Shown here: positions 16,448-24,519 of the stretch, piece by piece
Layout of the letters: each line of letters opens with the position of its first letter
How positions within the stretch are numbered: position 1 is the first letter of the stretch
Source: Desulfobacteraceae bacterium
GTDB lineage: Bacteria > Desulfobacterota > Desulfobacteria > Desulfobacterales > Desulfosarcinaceae
Reading direction: 5' to 3'
Length of the DNA: 26,679 nucleotides
Assembly (NCBI GenBank): GCA_027025615.1
Contig: JALVQM010000430.1
Span: 1-26,679 of the forward strand
The notes under the pieces: generated by a model
The model's database searches: none
Seen by the model: only the letters and a program-made list of their open reading frames with translations
Told to the model about the DNA's origin: nothing
Made by a program: the position numbers and the translations under genes

Positions 16448-17721
16448 GCGGCCGTATCGTTGTTAAAAACCTGGGGAAAAAGTATAAGTGCTACCCAAAT
16501 CGCTGGGCCCGGCTCAGGGAGTGGCTCAGTTTCGGCCGGTCCGTTCACCATCGGGCGACCTGGATTCTGCGCAACCTCAACTTTGAACTGGGTGATGGTG
16601 AATCCCTGGGGATAATCGGCGTGAACGGGGCCGGAAAATCTACCCTCCTCAAGTTGCTGACCAGAACTTCCGTCCCCAGTGAAGGGACGGTGGAAATCCA
16701 GGGCCGGGTCGCTGCCCTGCTTGAACTGGGGATGGGCTTTCACCAGGATTTTTCCGGCCGGGTCAATGCTCTGATGACCTGTCAGATGATGGGATATTCC
16801 AGTGAAGAGGCCCATGATTTGATTGAGGAAATACGGGAATTCTCGGAACTTGGCGACTATCTGGAGCAGCCGGTCAGAGTTTACTCCACCGGTATGCAGG
16901 TACGGCTTGCCTTCAGCGCTGCAACGGTGACTCGTCCTGAGATCCTCATAGTTGACGAGGCGCTTTCGGTAGGAGATGCCTATTTCCAGCATAAGTGTAT
17001 TCGCCGCATTCGTGATTATCGCGATCAGGGAACCACTTTGCTGTTTGTTTCCCATGATCCCGGGGCAGTGAAGTCGCTTTGTCAGCGGGCCATCCTCCTT
17101 GATGGAGGTTCCATCATCAAAGACGGTGTTCCCGACACGGTGCTTGATTATTATAACTCGGTCATTGCCCGCAAGAACAATGATGAGGAGATCCGGCAGG
17201 CTGCTGGGGACGACGGAGGAGTTTCTACCCGATCCGGCAATGGAAATGCCCGAATACGCTCAGTGGATATTACCAGAAAGGACGGCAGTTCCGTCCGTTC
17301 GTTTATCGTCGGAGAGCAGGTTGTTTTACGCTGTGTGGTGGATTTTCATGCAAATATTAAACAACCCACGGTGGGTTTTCTCCTGCGTGACAGGGTGGGC
17401 AATGATGTGTATGGAACCAATACAAGCCATCTTGGCTACAAAGACATATCTGTAAAAGAAGGTGACAGTTTTGATGTTGCCTTCCACCTGCCACTCAATG
17501 TCGGCCCGGGGAATTACTCCGTCTGTATGGCCGTCCATGGGGGTGACTCGCATTTAGAGGAAAACTGCGACTGGTGGGATCGCTGTCTTGTTCTTCAGGT
17601 CATGGCCGGAAATGAGCCTCCTTTTGTCGGTGTCGCTGCTCTCCCGGTAGACGTTGTTATGAACGGAAAGGATGGAGAGATCTCGAAAAGCATGTTGAGG
17701 GTTGACCCCGCTGAAATATAA
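16444..17721 (+). CDS. wzt: ABC polysaccharide exporter ATPase with C-terminal sugar-binding domain (Wzt)
   Basis: This is the ATPase partner of Wzm. Residues ~1-240 are the nucleotide-binding domain: Walker A GVNGAGKST (59-67), an RVAALLELGMGF segment typical of the TagH/Wzt group, signature YSTGMQVRLAF (~146-156), Walker B LIVDEA (168-173) and SHDPG at the switch His. Residues ~265-405 form a Wzt_C-type beta-sandwich (GNARIRSVDITRKDG, VGFLLRDRVGNDVYGTNT). In E. coli O8/O9a, Wzt_C binds the methylated end of the finished chain. The same role here fits the methyltransferase gene encoded next. At 425 aa it has the long form expected when export depends on chain termination. The GTG start overlaps the wzm stop. 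Confidence 0.94.
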   Translation: MSGRIVVKNLGKKYKCYPNRWARLREWLSFGRSVHHRATWILRNLNFELGDGESLGIIGVNGAGKSTLLKLLTRTSVPSEGTVEIQGRVAALLELGMGFHQDFSGRVNALMTCQMMGYSSEEAHDLIEEIREFSELGDYLEQPVRVYSTGMQVRLAFSAATVTRPEILIVDEALSVGDAYFQHKCIRRIRDYRDQGTTLLFVSHDPGAVKSLCQRAILLDGGSIIKDGVPDTVLDYYNSVIARKNNDEEIRQAAGDDGGVSTRSGNGNARIRSVDITRKDGSSVRSFIVGEQVVLRCVVDFHANIKQPTVGFLLRDRVGNDVYGTNTSHLGYKDISVKEGDSFDVAFHLPLNVGPGNYSVCMAVHGGDSHLEENCDWWDRCLVLQVMAGNEPPFVGVAALPVDVVMNGKDGEISKSMLRVDPAEI

Positions 17722-17740
17722 TCCACTGGAATCTGAATAT

Positions 17741-18988
17741 ATGCTGGAAACAAAGAACCCGGAAATTGATATAGCCGATCTGCTGGAGAAGGTAGGGGCG
17801 GAGCTGAAACGGCAGCAGAAGAGATCGGCCGACACACAGAAAAATATCCAACAGGAAGAGCTCTCTTTCAACGATCCCTATACCTGGAATCAGCTGGGTG
17901 AAACTTTGAAGATGGCTGAACTCAATGTTGACGCCGGGGCCGAAGTAACCTCCATGCTCCATTACCGCGGCATTGTTCGGAAGATCGCCAGACTGTTAGG
18001 CAAGGTAATTGTTTTTCTGGGCCGGGTTATCACCGTTCCCCAGCGAAATTTTAACGCCTCCATCCTCCACAGCCAGCGCATCATACTTGACGGGATCCGG
18101 GATATGAATCGCAACACGGCCCAGCTGGAACGAGAGATGGCCCAACTGGAACGAGAGATGGAACGGATAAAGGAAAAATCAGCCCTGATCGACTATCTCA
18201 AGACCAGTGTTATTACCCAGGAAAGGCGGGTGTCCATTTTGCTTGAAGAACTGCGTCAACAGGTGGATGGTGAAGAAGAGAGTTCGAAGATTTTAAAACC
18301 CGCACTGCGCGGTCCCGATATCCTGGATCCACTGTACCTGGCATTTGAAAATCAGTTTCGTGGAACCCGGGAAGAAATTCGCCGGCGTTTACTGGAATAT
18401 GTCCCTCTTGTTCGCGAAGCCGGGGCAGGAGTCGAGGGCCGTGAGCTGCTTGATATCGGCTGCGGTCGCGGTGAGTGGCTGGAAATCATGCATGATGAGG
18501 GACTGACGGCAAAGGGGATTGATCTCAACCATGTTCTGGTGCGGAAATGCCGGGAAAGGGGATTTATGGTGGAGGAAAATGACGCGCTCAGCTATCTGCG
18601 CTCATTGCCTGACAATAGCCTTGGCGCTATTACTTCCTTTCATCTTATTGAACACCTCAGCTTTGATGATCGGGTTGCCCTGTTTGATGAGAGTGTGCGT
18701 GTCTTAAAATCCGGCGGCATCGCCCTGTTTGAAACTCCGAATCCGAGAAACCTGCTGGTCGGCAGCTGTAATTTCTGGGCCGATCCCACTCATCTGCGGC
18801 CGCTCTATCCTGAAACCCATCAGTTTCTGATGGAATATCGAGGCTTCTGTCGGGTTGAGCTGCTGTATCTCCATCCCCATGAAGGAGAGCAGCGTCTGCC
18901 CGAGGAAGAAGCGCCCCAGTTAGCCGCCCGCCTGAACGATGTTCTGTCCTGCGCCCGGGATTACACCATTGTTGGATACAAGGCATGA
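17741..18988 (+). CDS. Coiled-coil SAM-dependent methyltransferase (possible chain terminator)
   Basis: Residues ~110-180 form a predicted coiled coil rich in E, R, Q and L, preceded by an amphipathic stretch (LLGKVIVFLGRVITV) that could touch the membrane. Residues ~230-370 are a class I methyltransferase: LDIGCGRGEW (from 237) for SAM, GIDLN, SFHLIEHLS and ETPNPRNLLVG...DPTHLRPL. WbdD of E. coli O9a also combines a methyltransferase with a coiled coil and caps the glycan, but its coiled coil is C-terminal and a kinase domain is present; no kinase is seen here. The coiled coil contains an exact one-heptad duplication (listed separately). ATG 17741 is chosen; an in-frame TTG at 17702 would overlap wzt. 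The stop overlaps the next start by 4 bases. A sugar O-methyltransferase acting inside the chain is the alternative. Confidence 0.86.
   Translation: MLETKNPEIDIADLLEKVGAELKRQQKRSADTQKNIQQEELSFNDPYTWNQLGETLKMAELNVDAGAEVTSMLHYRGIVRKIARLLGKVIVFLGRVITVPQRNFNASILHSQRIILDGIRDMNRNTAQLEREMAQLEREMERIKEKSALIDYLKTSVITQERRVSILLEELRQQVDGEEESSKILKPALRGPDILDPLYLAFENQFRGTREEIRRRLLEYVPLVREAGAGVEGRELLDIGCGRGEWLEIMHDEGLTAKGIDLNHVLVRKCRERGFMVEENDALSYLRSLPDNSLGAITSFHLIEHLSFDDRVALFDESVRVLKSGGIALFETPNPRNLLVGSCNFWADPTHLRPLYPETHQFLMEYRGFCRVELLYLHPHEGEQRLPEEEAPQLAARLNDVLSCARDYTIVGYKA
18119..18160 (+). repeat. Tandem 21-bp repeat encoding one coiled-coil heptad twice
   Basis: Two 21-bp units, 18119-18139 and 18140-18160, differ by a single base (G/A, synonymous). 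Both encode AQLEREM in frame. Seven residues are exactly one coiled-coil heptad, so copy-number change would lengthen or shorten the coil by about 1 nm without breaking its register. Confidence 0.95.
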
Positions 18989-21312
18989 AACCGGTTGGTG
19001 TCGTTATTCCCTGGTTTGGCAGGGATCTGAAAGGCGGGGCCGAGCAGCTTGCCTGGCAGGTGTCCAACCGTTTGGCCGAGCGGGGATATGCGGTCGAAGT
19101 GCTGACCACCTGCTGTATCTCTTTCCTTGAAGATTGGTCCACCAATCACCTGCCCGCAGGGGTTGAAAATCTGGACGGACTTGTTGTCCGCAGGTTCAAG
19201 GTCGATAAGAGAAACGGTGAGCTGTTTAATCATGCCAATACCCACGCCCTTTCTGTGCCCGCCGAATCGCTGCGGCCCGGGTCTAATCCCTTTACATTCG
19301 GCACCGGTGATCTTTTTGTGGCCGAAAATATCAACTCCCAGGCTCTGGAACGGTATCTGAAAAGGAAGGGTAAAAAATATCACGCCGTTATCTTTTTGCC
19401 ATATCTGTATGGAGTTATCCTAAACGGCTTGCCCCTGGTTGCCGATAAAGCCTGGCTCCAGCCATGTCTCCATGATGAGGTTTATGCCTATCTGCCGGCA
19501 GTTGAACATATCATGCGCTGTTGCCATGGCCTCTTGTACAATTCTCTGGGTGAGGAACGGCTGGCCCATAACCTGTTCGGACCAGGAATCAGCCGAAAAG
19601 GGCATGTAGTCGGAGTCGGAGTGGAAAGCCTTGATCTGAATCCTGAAGCATTACCGACCAGGGTGGCGGATATCAAGCTGGAGAAAACAAAATATGTTCT
19701 CAGCCTGGGGCGACGTGATGCCACAAAAAATACTGCCATGCTGGTTTCCGCCTATAAGAAGTTTCGCGCAGCCCATCCCAGGACGAGGCTGAAACTCATT
19801 CTGGCTGGTCCCGGTGAGGAACAGTTCGGCCTTTCTGTGCCTGGAGTCCGAGATTTAGGGCTGGTCTCGGAAAAAGATAAGCAAGCATTGCTTTCCCACT
19901 GCCGGGCCCTTTTTCAGCCGAGTCGCAACGAGAGTTATTCCAGGGTGATCATGGAGGCCTGGTTTTGCAATCGTCCGGTGGCGGCCCATGGTGCCTGTCT
20001 GGCAACGGCAATGGCAGTGAAGGCGGCCAAAGGCGGCTGGCTGGCCGAGAGCCTTGAGGACTGGGCCGGGCTTTTTCACCAGCTGGAGCAGGTAGACGAT
20101 CTCCAGTTGCTGGAGGTTGGGAAAAAGGGGAGGGAATACGCCCGCAGGTACGCGGAATGGGATGCGGTGATTGACCGCTACGAGGAAGTTCTTGGTCTGA
20201 AGGCTGTAAAAAAAACAGTCAGGTCAAGGCGGCGATCGACATCCATGCAGACTATTCATCAGCTGACACCCGGATTCGCCTACGGCGATGCGATCAGTAA
20301 CCAGGCCATTATAATTCGCGGCCTGCTAAGGGACATGGGCTATCGTTCGGAGATTTTTACCGAAAATCTCGATCCCCTGATGACCCATGAGGTCCGTCAG
20401 TTTAAGGAAGGCAAGGTAATTAAAGGCGATGCCGGGCTGATATATCACCATTCCATCGGCAGTGGTCTGACCGATTTTGTCATCAACCATCCGGGGCCCA
20501 AGAGTCTTATCTATCATAATGTCACCCCGCCGGATCTGGTTCGTGACTCTGATCCGGAACTGGCAAAGATACTTGAGCTGGGACTACGTGATCTTGGCCG
20601 ACTGGCGCCGCATTTTTCCGTTAGTGCCGGCGATTCCTATTTTAACCGTCAAGACCTGGAAGAAAACGGATTCTCAAATCCATTTGTCCTTCCCATCTTT
20701 GTTGCCCCGGAAAAATGGAATATCCAGGCCGATCCCAACATGATGCTGCGCCTCCAGGACGGTAGGGACAATATTCTCTTTGTCGGCCGACTGGTGGCCA
20801 ACAAGTGCCAGCATGACCTGATTGAGGCCTTTGCCGCTTATCGTTCCATGTATGGTAACTGCCGCCTGATTCTGGTGGGTGGATTTATCGAAAAGGAGAG
20901 CTATTATCAGCGGCTGGTGGAGCTGGTCCGGCAGCACGGACTTGAAGGCGATGTCCTGTTTGTTGGTAAGGTTCCGGACTCCACCCTTCATGCCTGTTAC
21001 CGATGTACCCATCTGTACTGGTCCATGAGTGAACATGAAGGATTCGGAGTGCCGTTGATTGAGGCCATGTGGTTTGATATTCCGGTTCTGGCCTATAAGA
21101 GTTCGGCGGTCCCGGAAACCATGGGTGTGGGCGGTCTGCTCTTTACTGATAAGAAGGATTTTGGCCAATTGGCAGCAGCGGCGCGGCTTCTTATTCATGA
21201 TCCGGAAGTAAAAAACAAGGTTCTTGCCGGTCAGCGTAAGCGAAGAAATGATTTCCTGCCAGAGGCCATAAGGCCACAGCTTGAGGCGCTTGTTCGAGGG
21301 ATGAATGGCTGA
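18985..21312 (+). CDS. Two-domain glycosyltransferase (tandem GT4 domains)
   Basis: Two complete GT-B glycosyltransferases are joined in one 775-aa chain. Domain 1 (residues 1-~405) starts VVIPWFGRDLKGGAEQLAW and contains SLGRRDATKNTAMLVSAYK, LAGPGEE and the E-x7-E donor motif in NESYSRVIMEA. A short basic linker (~408-420) follows. Domain 2 (from M421) starts TIHQLTPGFAYGDAISNQA and contains FVGRLVANKCQHDLIEAF, LVGGF and EHEGFGVPLIEAMW. Both active-site motifs look intact, so the protein could add two different sugars or act processively, as WbdA does in E. coli O8/O9a. ATG overlaps the methyltransferase stop (ATGA), and its own end overlaps the next gene by 8 bases. The ATG at codon 421 has no good Shine-Dalgarno, so a separate internal product is unlikely. 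Confidence 0.93.
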   Translation: MKPVGVVIPWFGRDLKGGAEQLAWQVSNRLAERGYAVEVLTTCCISFLEDWSTNHLPAGVENLDGLVVRRFKVDKRNGELFNHANTHALSVPAESLRPGSNPFTFGTGDLFVAENINSQALERYLKRKGKKYHAVIFLPYLYGVILNGLPLVADKAWLQPCLHDEVYAYLPAVEHIMRCCHGLLYNSLGEERLAHNLFGPGISRKGHVVGVGVESLDLNPEALPTRVADIKLEKTKYVLSLGRRDATKNTAMLVSAYKKFRAAHPRTRLKLILAGPGEEQFGLSVPGVRDLGLVSEKDKQALLSHCRALFQPSRNESYSRVIMEAWFCNRPVAAHGACLATAMAVKAAKGGWLAESLEDWAGLFHQLEQVDDLQLLEVGKKGREYARRYAEWDAVIDRYEEVLGLKAVKKTVRSRRRSTSMQTIHQLTPGFAYGDAISNQAIIIRGLLRDMGYRSEIFTENLDPLMTHEVRQFKEGKVIKGDAGLIYHHSIGSGLTDFVINHPGPKSLIYHNVTPPDLVRDSDPELAKILELGLRDLGRLAPHFSVSAGDSYFNRQDLEENGFSNPFVLPIFVAPEKWNIQADPNMMLRLQDGRDNILFVGRLVANKCQHDLIEAFAAYRSMYGNCRLILVGGFIEKESYYQRLVELVRQHGLEGDVLFVGKVPDSTLHACYRCTHLYWSMSEHEGFGVPLIEAMWFDIPVLAYKSSAVPETMGVGGLLFTDKKDFGQLAAAARLLIHDPEVKNKVLAGQRKRRNDFLPEAIRPQLEALVRGMNG

Positions 21313-24300
21313 TCAGTCTGCTGCCGGTTTGCCCGGAAATAGCGTACCTGTAAATGACGGCTCTGTAACCACTACAATTGGAGACGTCGAATACCTGTCC
21401 GGCAAATGGTGGGAAATCCCTGCGGTTTGCCTACTGATGCTGGCTCTGGCCATCATTTCAACTTACCCACTGATTCTCCATTTTGATACGGCAATCCCCT
21501 ATGCCCCGTTTGGCGGCCCCAAGGTCTGGAACCGGTCCGGTGATCAGATCCAGCTCATGTATTGGTTCTGGTTGGTCAAGGAAAATTTTTTGGGGGCCAT
21601 ACCTTTTGACTCAAATCCCTTTGAGTTCAATATGCCTGTTCCTCATCCGACCTCGGGCCTAAATACCATTCCCCTTGCCTTTTTCTACATGATATTCAGC
21701 CCGCTGGGCGATGTGGCCGCTTACAACTGTACCATTTTTTCTTCCTACGTGCTGGCCGGTCTCTTCATGTATCTCCTGGTGCGGGAGTATTCCGGCAGTC
21801 GAACCGGAGCCCTGTTGGCAGCACTTATATTTACCTTTGCCCCCAGCCGTATCAATGGTTTCACCGCCGGTCACGGTTATGGCTTCCTGTTTTTCTGTTA
21901 TCCCTTTATTCTCTATTTTTTGGAAAAGGGAATCCGCTCTAGAAAGATCCGCTATGGGATTATTTCTGCCCTTGGCTTGATCTTTCTTTCAATGCTTGAG
22001 CCCCATCTTATCTATTATATCTGCGTTTTTTTAGGCGTTTATATCCCCGTGCGCATACTGACTCTGCTTCCCCTCTGCCGTGAGAACTGTACGGCATACC
22101 CGCGGTCTGGTACCTGGGTAGGTTCCTGGTCTGAACGGCGCTCTCTGCTGCTGATCTGGGGAGCTGGGGTATCTATGGTTGTGTATATCCAGGTTTTTCT
22201 GACCTGTGATAATCAGTCATTTTTTACCCCGGTCTTCTGGTGGATTGTTGGCCTGTATCCATTGATTCCGGTGTTGTTTTCCCTGTGCTGTGCCGCAATC
22301 TATCAGCGGCTGGCATCGCTTACCTATGGTGGGAGTCTTGCAGTGGAGGCAGGTTCCCTGTTGCCGTTATATTTATTTCTTCCCCTTGCCACTCTGGCCT
22401 GCAGGGGAAAACCGTTTGAGACCGGAATATTGGTCACCACGGCCTTGATGGCTGTTGTTGGGATGAAACTTTGGTTGTTGCGCTCCTTATTGTTTTCCAT
22501 GTTGAGGGTACTTGCACGTGGGATATTGGCAAAAAAGCGGGCAATTTTTCCAATACTCCCCTTGATTTTTTCCATGGGAGGGATTGTCCTGTGGATTGCA
22601 TCAAGCAAAATAAAGAGCGTTGCATCCACCATTGCCAGTGGCGGTAGAAGCCTGGAAGATGTTGGTTTGTATTCAGCCCATATCTCCGATCTGTTTTCCT
22701 CGATCAGCTCGGTCTATATCGGTATTATTCCGGCAGTGCTTGTCGGATGGCTGCTGCTCTTTTTATTGTGGGGTGTTGCCTTTGCCCGTAGGCAGGAATA
22801 TTTTATCACTGAATCAGAGGTCCTTTGTCTCTTTTACCTTGCTGTCGCCTATTGCTGTCTTCTTCTGTCCCTTGGGTTGGCATTCGGTAAGGCTTCTCTC
22901 TACATCTTATTTTACCATTATTTTCCCTTTTTTAATTACCCCCGGGTTTCCAATCGAATTATTACGCTTTCCCTGTTTGCACTGGCCATTGTGGCGGGCT
23001 TTGTCATCCGCAGTATGCAACAGCGCTGTCGTAATCGAATCTCTTTGGCCACAATCAGTCTGCTTGTTGTTGCTGCAGCCGCTTTCCAGCTCAAGGATTA
23101 TAATATTCTCAAACCTATGGGCATAAATATCCTTGATAAAGGGCAAGATATTTATAATTACGTCCAGAAGAATATCGGAAAAGGAGTACTGCTGGAAATA
23201 CCTCTGTGGCCTGGAGATTCCCATCAGTCGTCCCTGTATCAGCATTACATTATGCTCGACAGAGTACCACGGGTGAACGGATGCAGTCCCATGGTGTTAA
23301 CAGAGTATATTGATACGGTCTTTGAGCCCCTATCCCCCATTAACCAAGGCAGGTTGGGCAGGAAACAATACGAGCTTCTGCGCAAGATGGGTGTAAAGTT
23401 TATTACAGTCCATGACAATCGCGATATTTTCTTACCGAAAGTCAGTCCCTTTAAACCGATAACAACGATCAGACGTCTGAAGAACTCTCCGTACCTGGAT
23501 TTTGTTGATATTGAGAACACGATGTATTTCAAGACGTTTGTAAAGAAAAACGACAAACTCTATCTGTTCCGCGTAAAAGATAAGGCCGCTGTTGGGGAAC
23601 AGAGTGAACCCGCATGGTACGAGATGCCATACTTTTATGATGTCAATTGGCGTCTCCACCATCAAACCGGATCCGTTGTTGAGGATCAAAAAACCGGAAG
23701 AATGGTCTTTCAGGCAACGGCAGGGAAGGATAAACCCGGTTTTCTGGTTTATGGTCCCTATGATATCTACTCGCCTGGTGACTATCGCTGTTATTTTACC
23801 ATTTATACCGATGCGGCGGAAGAAACCAGGGGGAACGTTGCCCGTCTGGAAGTGGCCAGTGTGACGGAAAAAGATGAGTCTGTTGTCCTTGCCCGGAAAG
23901 AACTGCAAGGGAAGCCCGGGGTCAGGAAGTATAAAAATCCGTATCTTGATTTTTCGATTGCGGAAAATACCAAGCTGGAGTTTCGCGTTTTTTACTACGG
24001 AAATGGCCAGGTACGGGTTGAAAAGATCGTAGTCGACAAGATCGGTCATGATGGGCCGATATACATGCTGGAAGCGGAAACCATGGTCGGTGATACCGGG
24101 CAGCTGGTCTTTGTCGATGGTGCCTCCGGCGGTAAGGCTGTTGAGGCCGTGGTCGGTAAAAGTAAACAGGGAGATATGGTCTACGGACCCAGCAGGATTT
24201 ATCCCAGAGGAAGATACATCGCCCGTTTTTATCTGCGAAAGAGCAGGGCAAAAGGGGAGAATGCGTCAAAAGGAGTTGCTGCGGAACTGTTTGTGACCGA

Positions 24301-24481
24301 TGGACGGAATTTATCTCCTTATGGAAAACGCGTACTCACCGTTGAAGAGCTGAACGAAAAAGAATTTGTCGGGATGGATGTTGATTTTGAACTGGCCAAC
24401 GACGATGATCTCAGCTTTCAGGTGCGGTTCAACGGCAAGGTGAATCTGCAGCTGGACAAAATTGAAATTATAAGAAAATAA
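21305..24481 (+). CDS. GT-C-like multi-membrane protein with twin C-terminal modules
   Basis: Residues ~37-600 hold about a dozen hydrophobic segments. The first periplasmic loop (NRSGDQIQLMYWFWL, then P-rich FNMPVPHPTS) resembles GT-C enzymes, which use a polyprenyl-phosphate sugar and an acidic residue in this loop (D80 is a candidate). Residues ~610-760 form a soluble region (GVLLEIPLWPGD). Two related modules end the protein, ~770-915 and ~917-1058. Each has a V-Y-G-P-x-x-I-Y-x-x-G-x-Y strand pair and ends with a D-K-I strand; the second begins LEAETM, as many carbohydrate-binding modules do. The likely role is periplasmic glycan side-chain addition, with the modules binding the polymer. 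The exact family is not identified; a YfhO-type or other membrane glycan protein is possible. The start overlaps the preceding gene by 8 bases. Confidence 0.8.
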   Translation: MADQSAAGLPGNSVPVNDGSVTTTIGDVEYLSGKWWEIPAVCLLMLALAIISTYPLILHFDTAIPYAPFGGPKVWNRSGDQIQLMYWFWLVKENFLGAIPFDSNPFEFNMPVPHPTSGLNTIPLAFFYMIFSPLGDVAAYNCTIFSSYVLAGLFMYLLVREYSGSRTGALLAALIFTFAPSRINGFTAGHGYGFLFFCYPFILYFLEKGIRSRKIRYGIISALGLIFLSMLEPHLIYYICVFLGVYIPVRILTLLPLCRENCTAYPRSGTWVGSWSERRSLLLIWGAGVSMVVYIQVFLTCDNQSFFTPVFWWIVGLYPLIPVLFSLCCAAIYQRLASLTYGGSLAVEAGSLLPLYLFLPLATLACRGKPFETGILVTTALMAVVGMKLWLLRSLLFSMLRVLARGILAKKRAIFPILPLIFSMGGIVLWIASSKIKSVASTIASGGRSLEDVGLYSAHISDLFSSISSVYIGIIPAVLVGWLLLFLLWGVAFARRQEYFITESEVLCLFYLAVAYCCLLLSLGLAFGKASLYILFYHYFPFFNYPRVSNRIITLSLFALAIVAGFVIRSMQQRCRNRISLATISLLVVAAAAFQLKDYNILKPMGINILDKGQDIYNYVQKNIGKGVLLEIPLWPGDSHQSSLYQHYIMLDRVPRVNGCSPMVLTEYIDTVFEPLSPINQGRLGRKQYELLRKMGVKFITVHDNRDIFLPKVSPFKPITTIRRLKNSPYLDFVDIENTMYFKTFVKKNDKLYLFRVKDKAAVGEQSEPAWYEMPYFYDVNWRLHHQTGSVVEDQKTGRMVFQATAGKDKPGFLVYGPYDIYSPGDYRCYFTIYTDAAEETRGNVARLEVASVTEKDESVVLARKELQGKPGVRKYKNPYLDFSIAENTKLEFRVFYYGNGQVRVEKIVVDKIGHDGPIYMLEAETMVGDTGQLVFVDGASGGKAVEAVVGKSKQGDMVYGPSRIYPRGRYIARFYLRKSRAKGENASKGVAAELFVTDGRNLSPYGKRVLTVEELNEKEFVGMDVDFELANDDDLSFQVRFNGKVNLQLDKIEIIRK

Positions 24482-24519
24482 AGTATCATTAAACATGATT
24501 GAGCCGTCACCTGGTAGCC

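Noticed and set aside
16411..17055. 214-codon minus-strand frame inside wzt
   Set aside because: It is antisense to the ATPase domain with all its motifs; no ribosome-binding site or family resemblance.
18657..19145. 162-codon minus-strand frame across the methyltransferase/GT4 junction
   Set aside because: It is antisense to two coupled real genes; the composition is that of a shadow frame.
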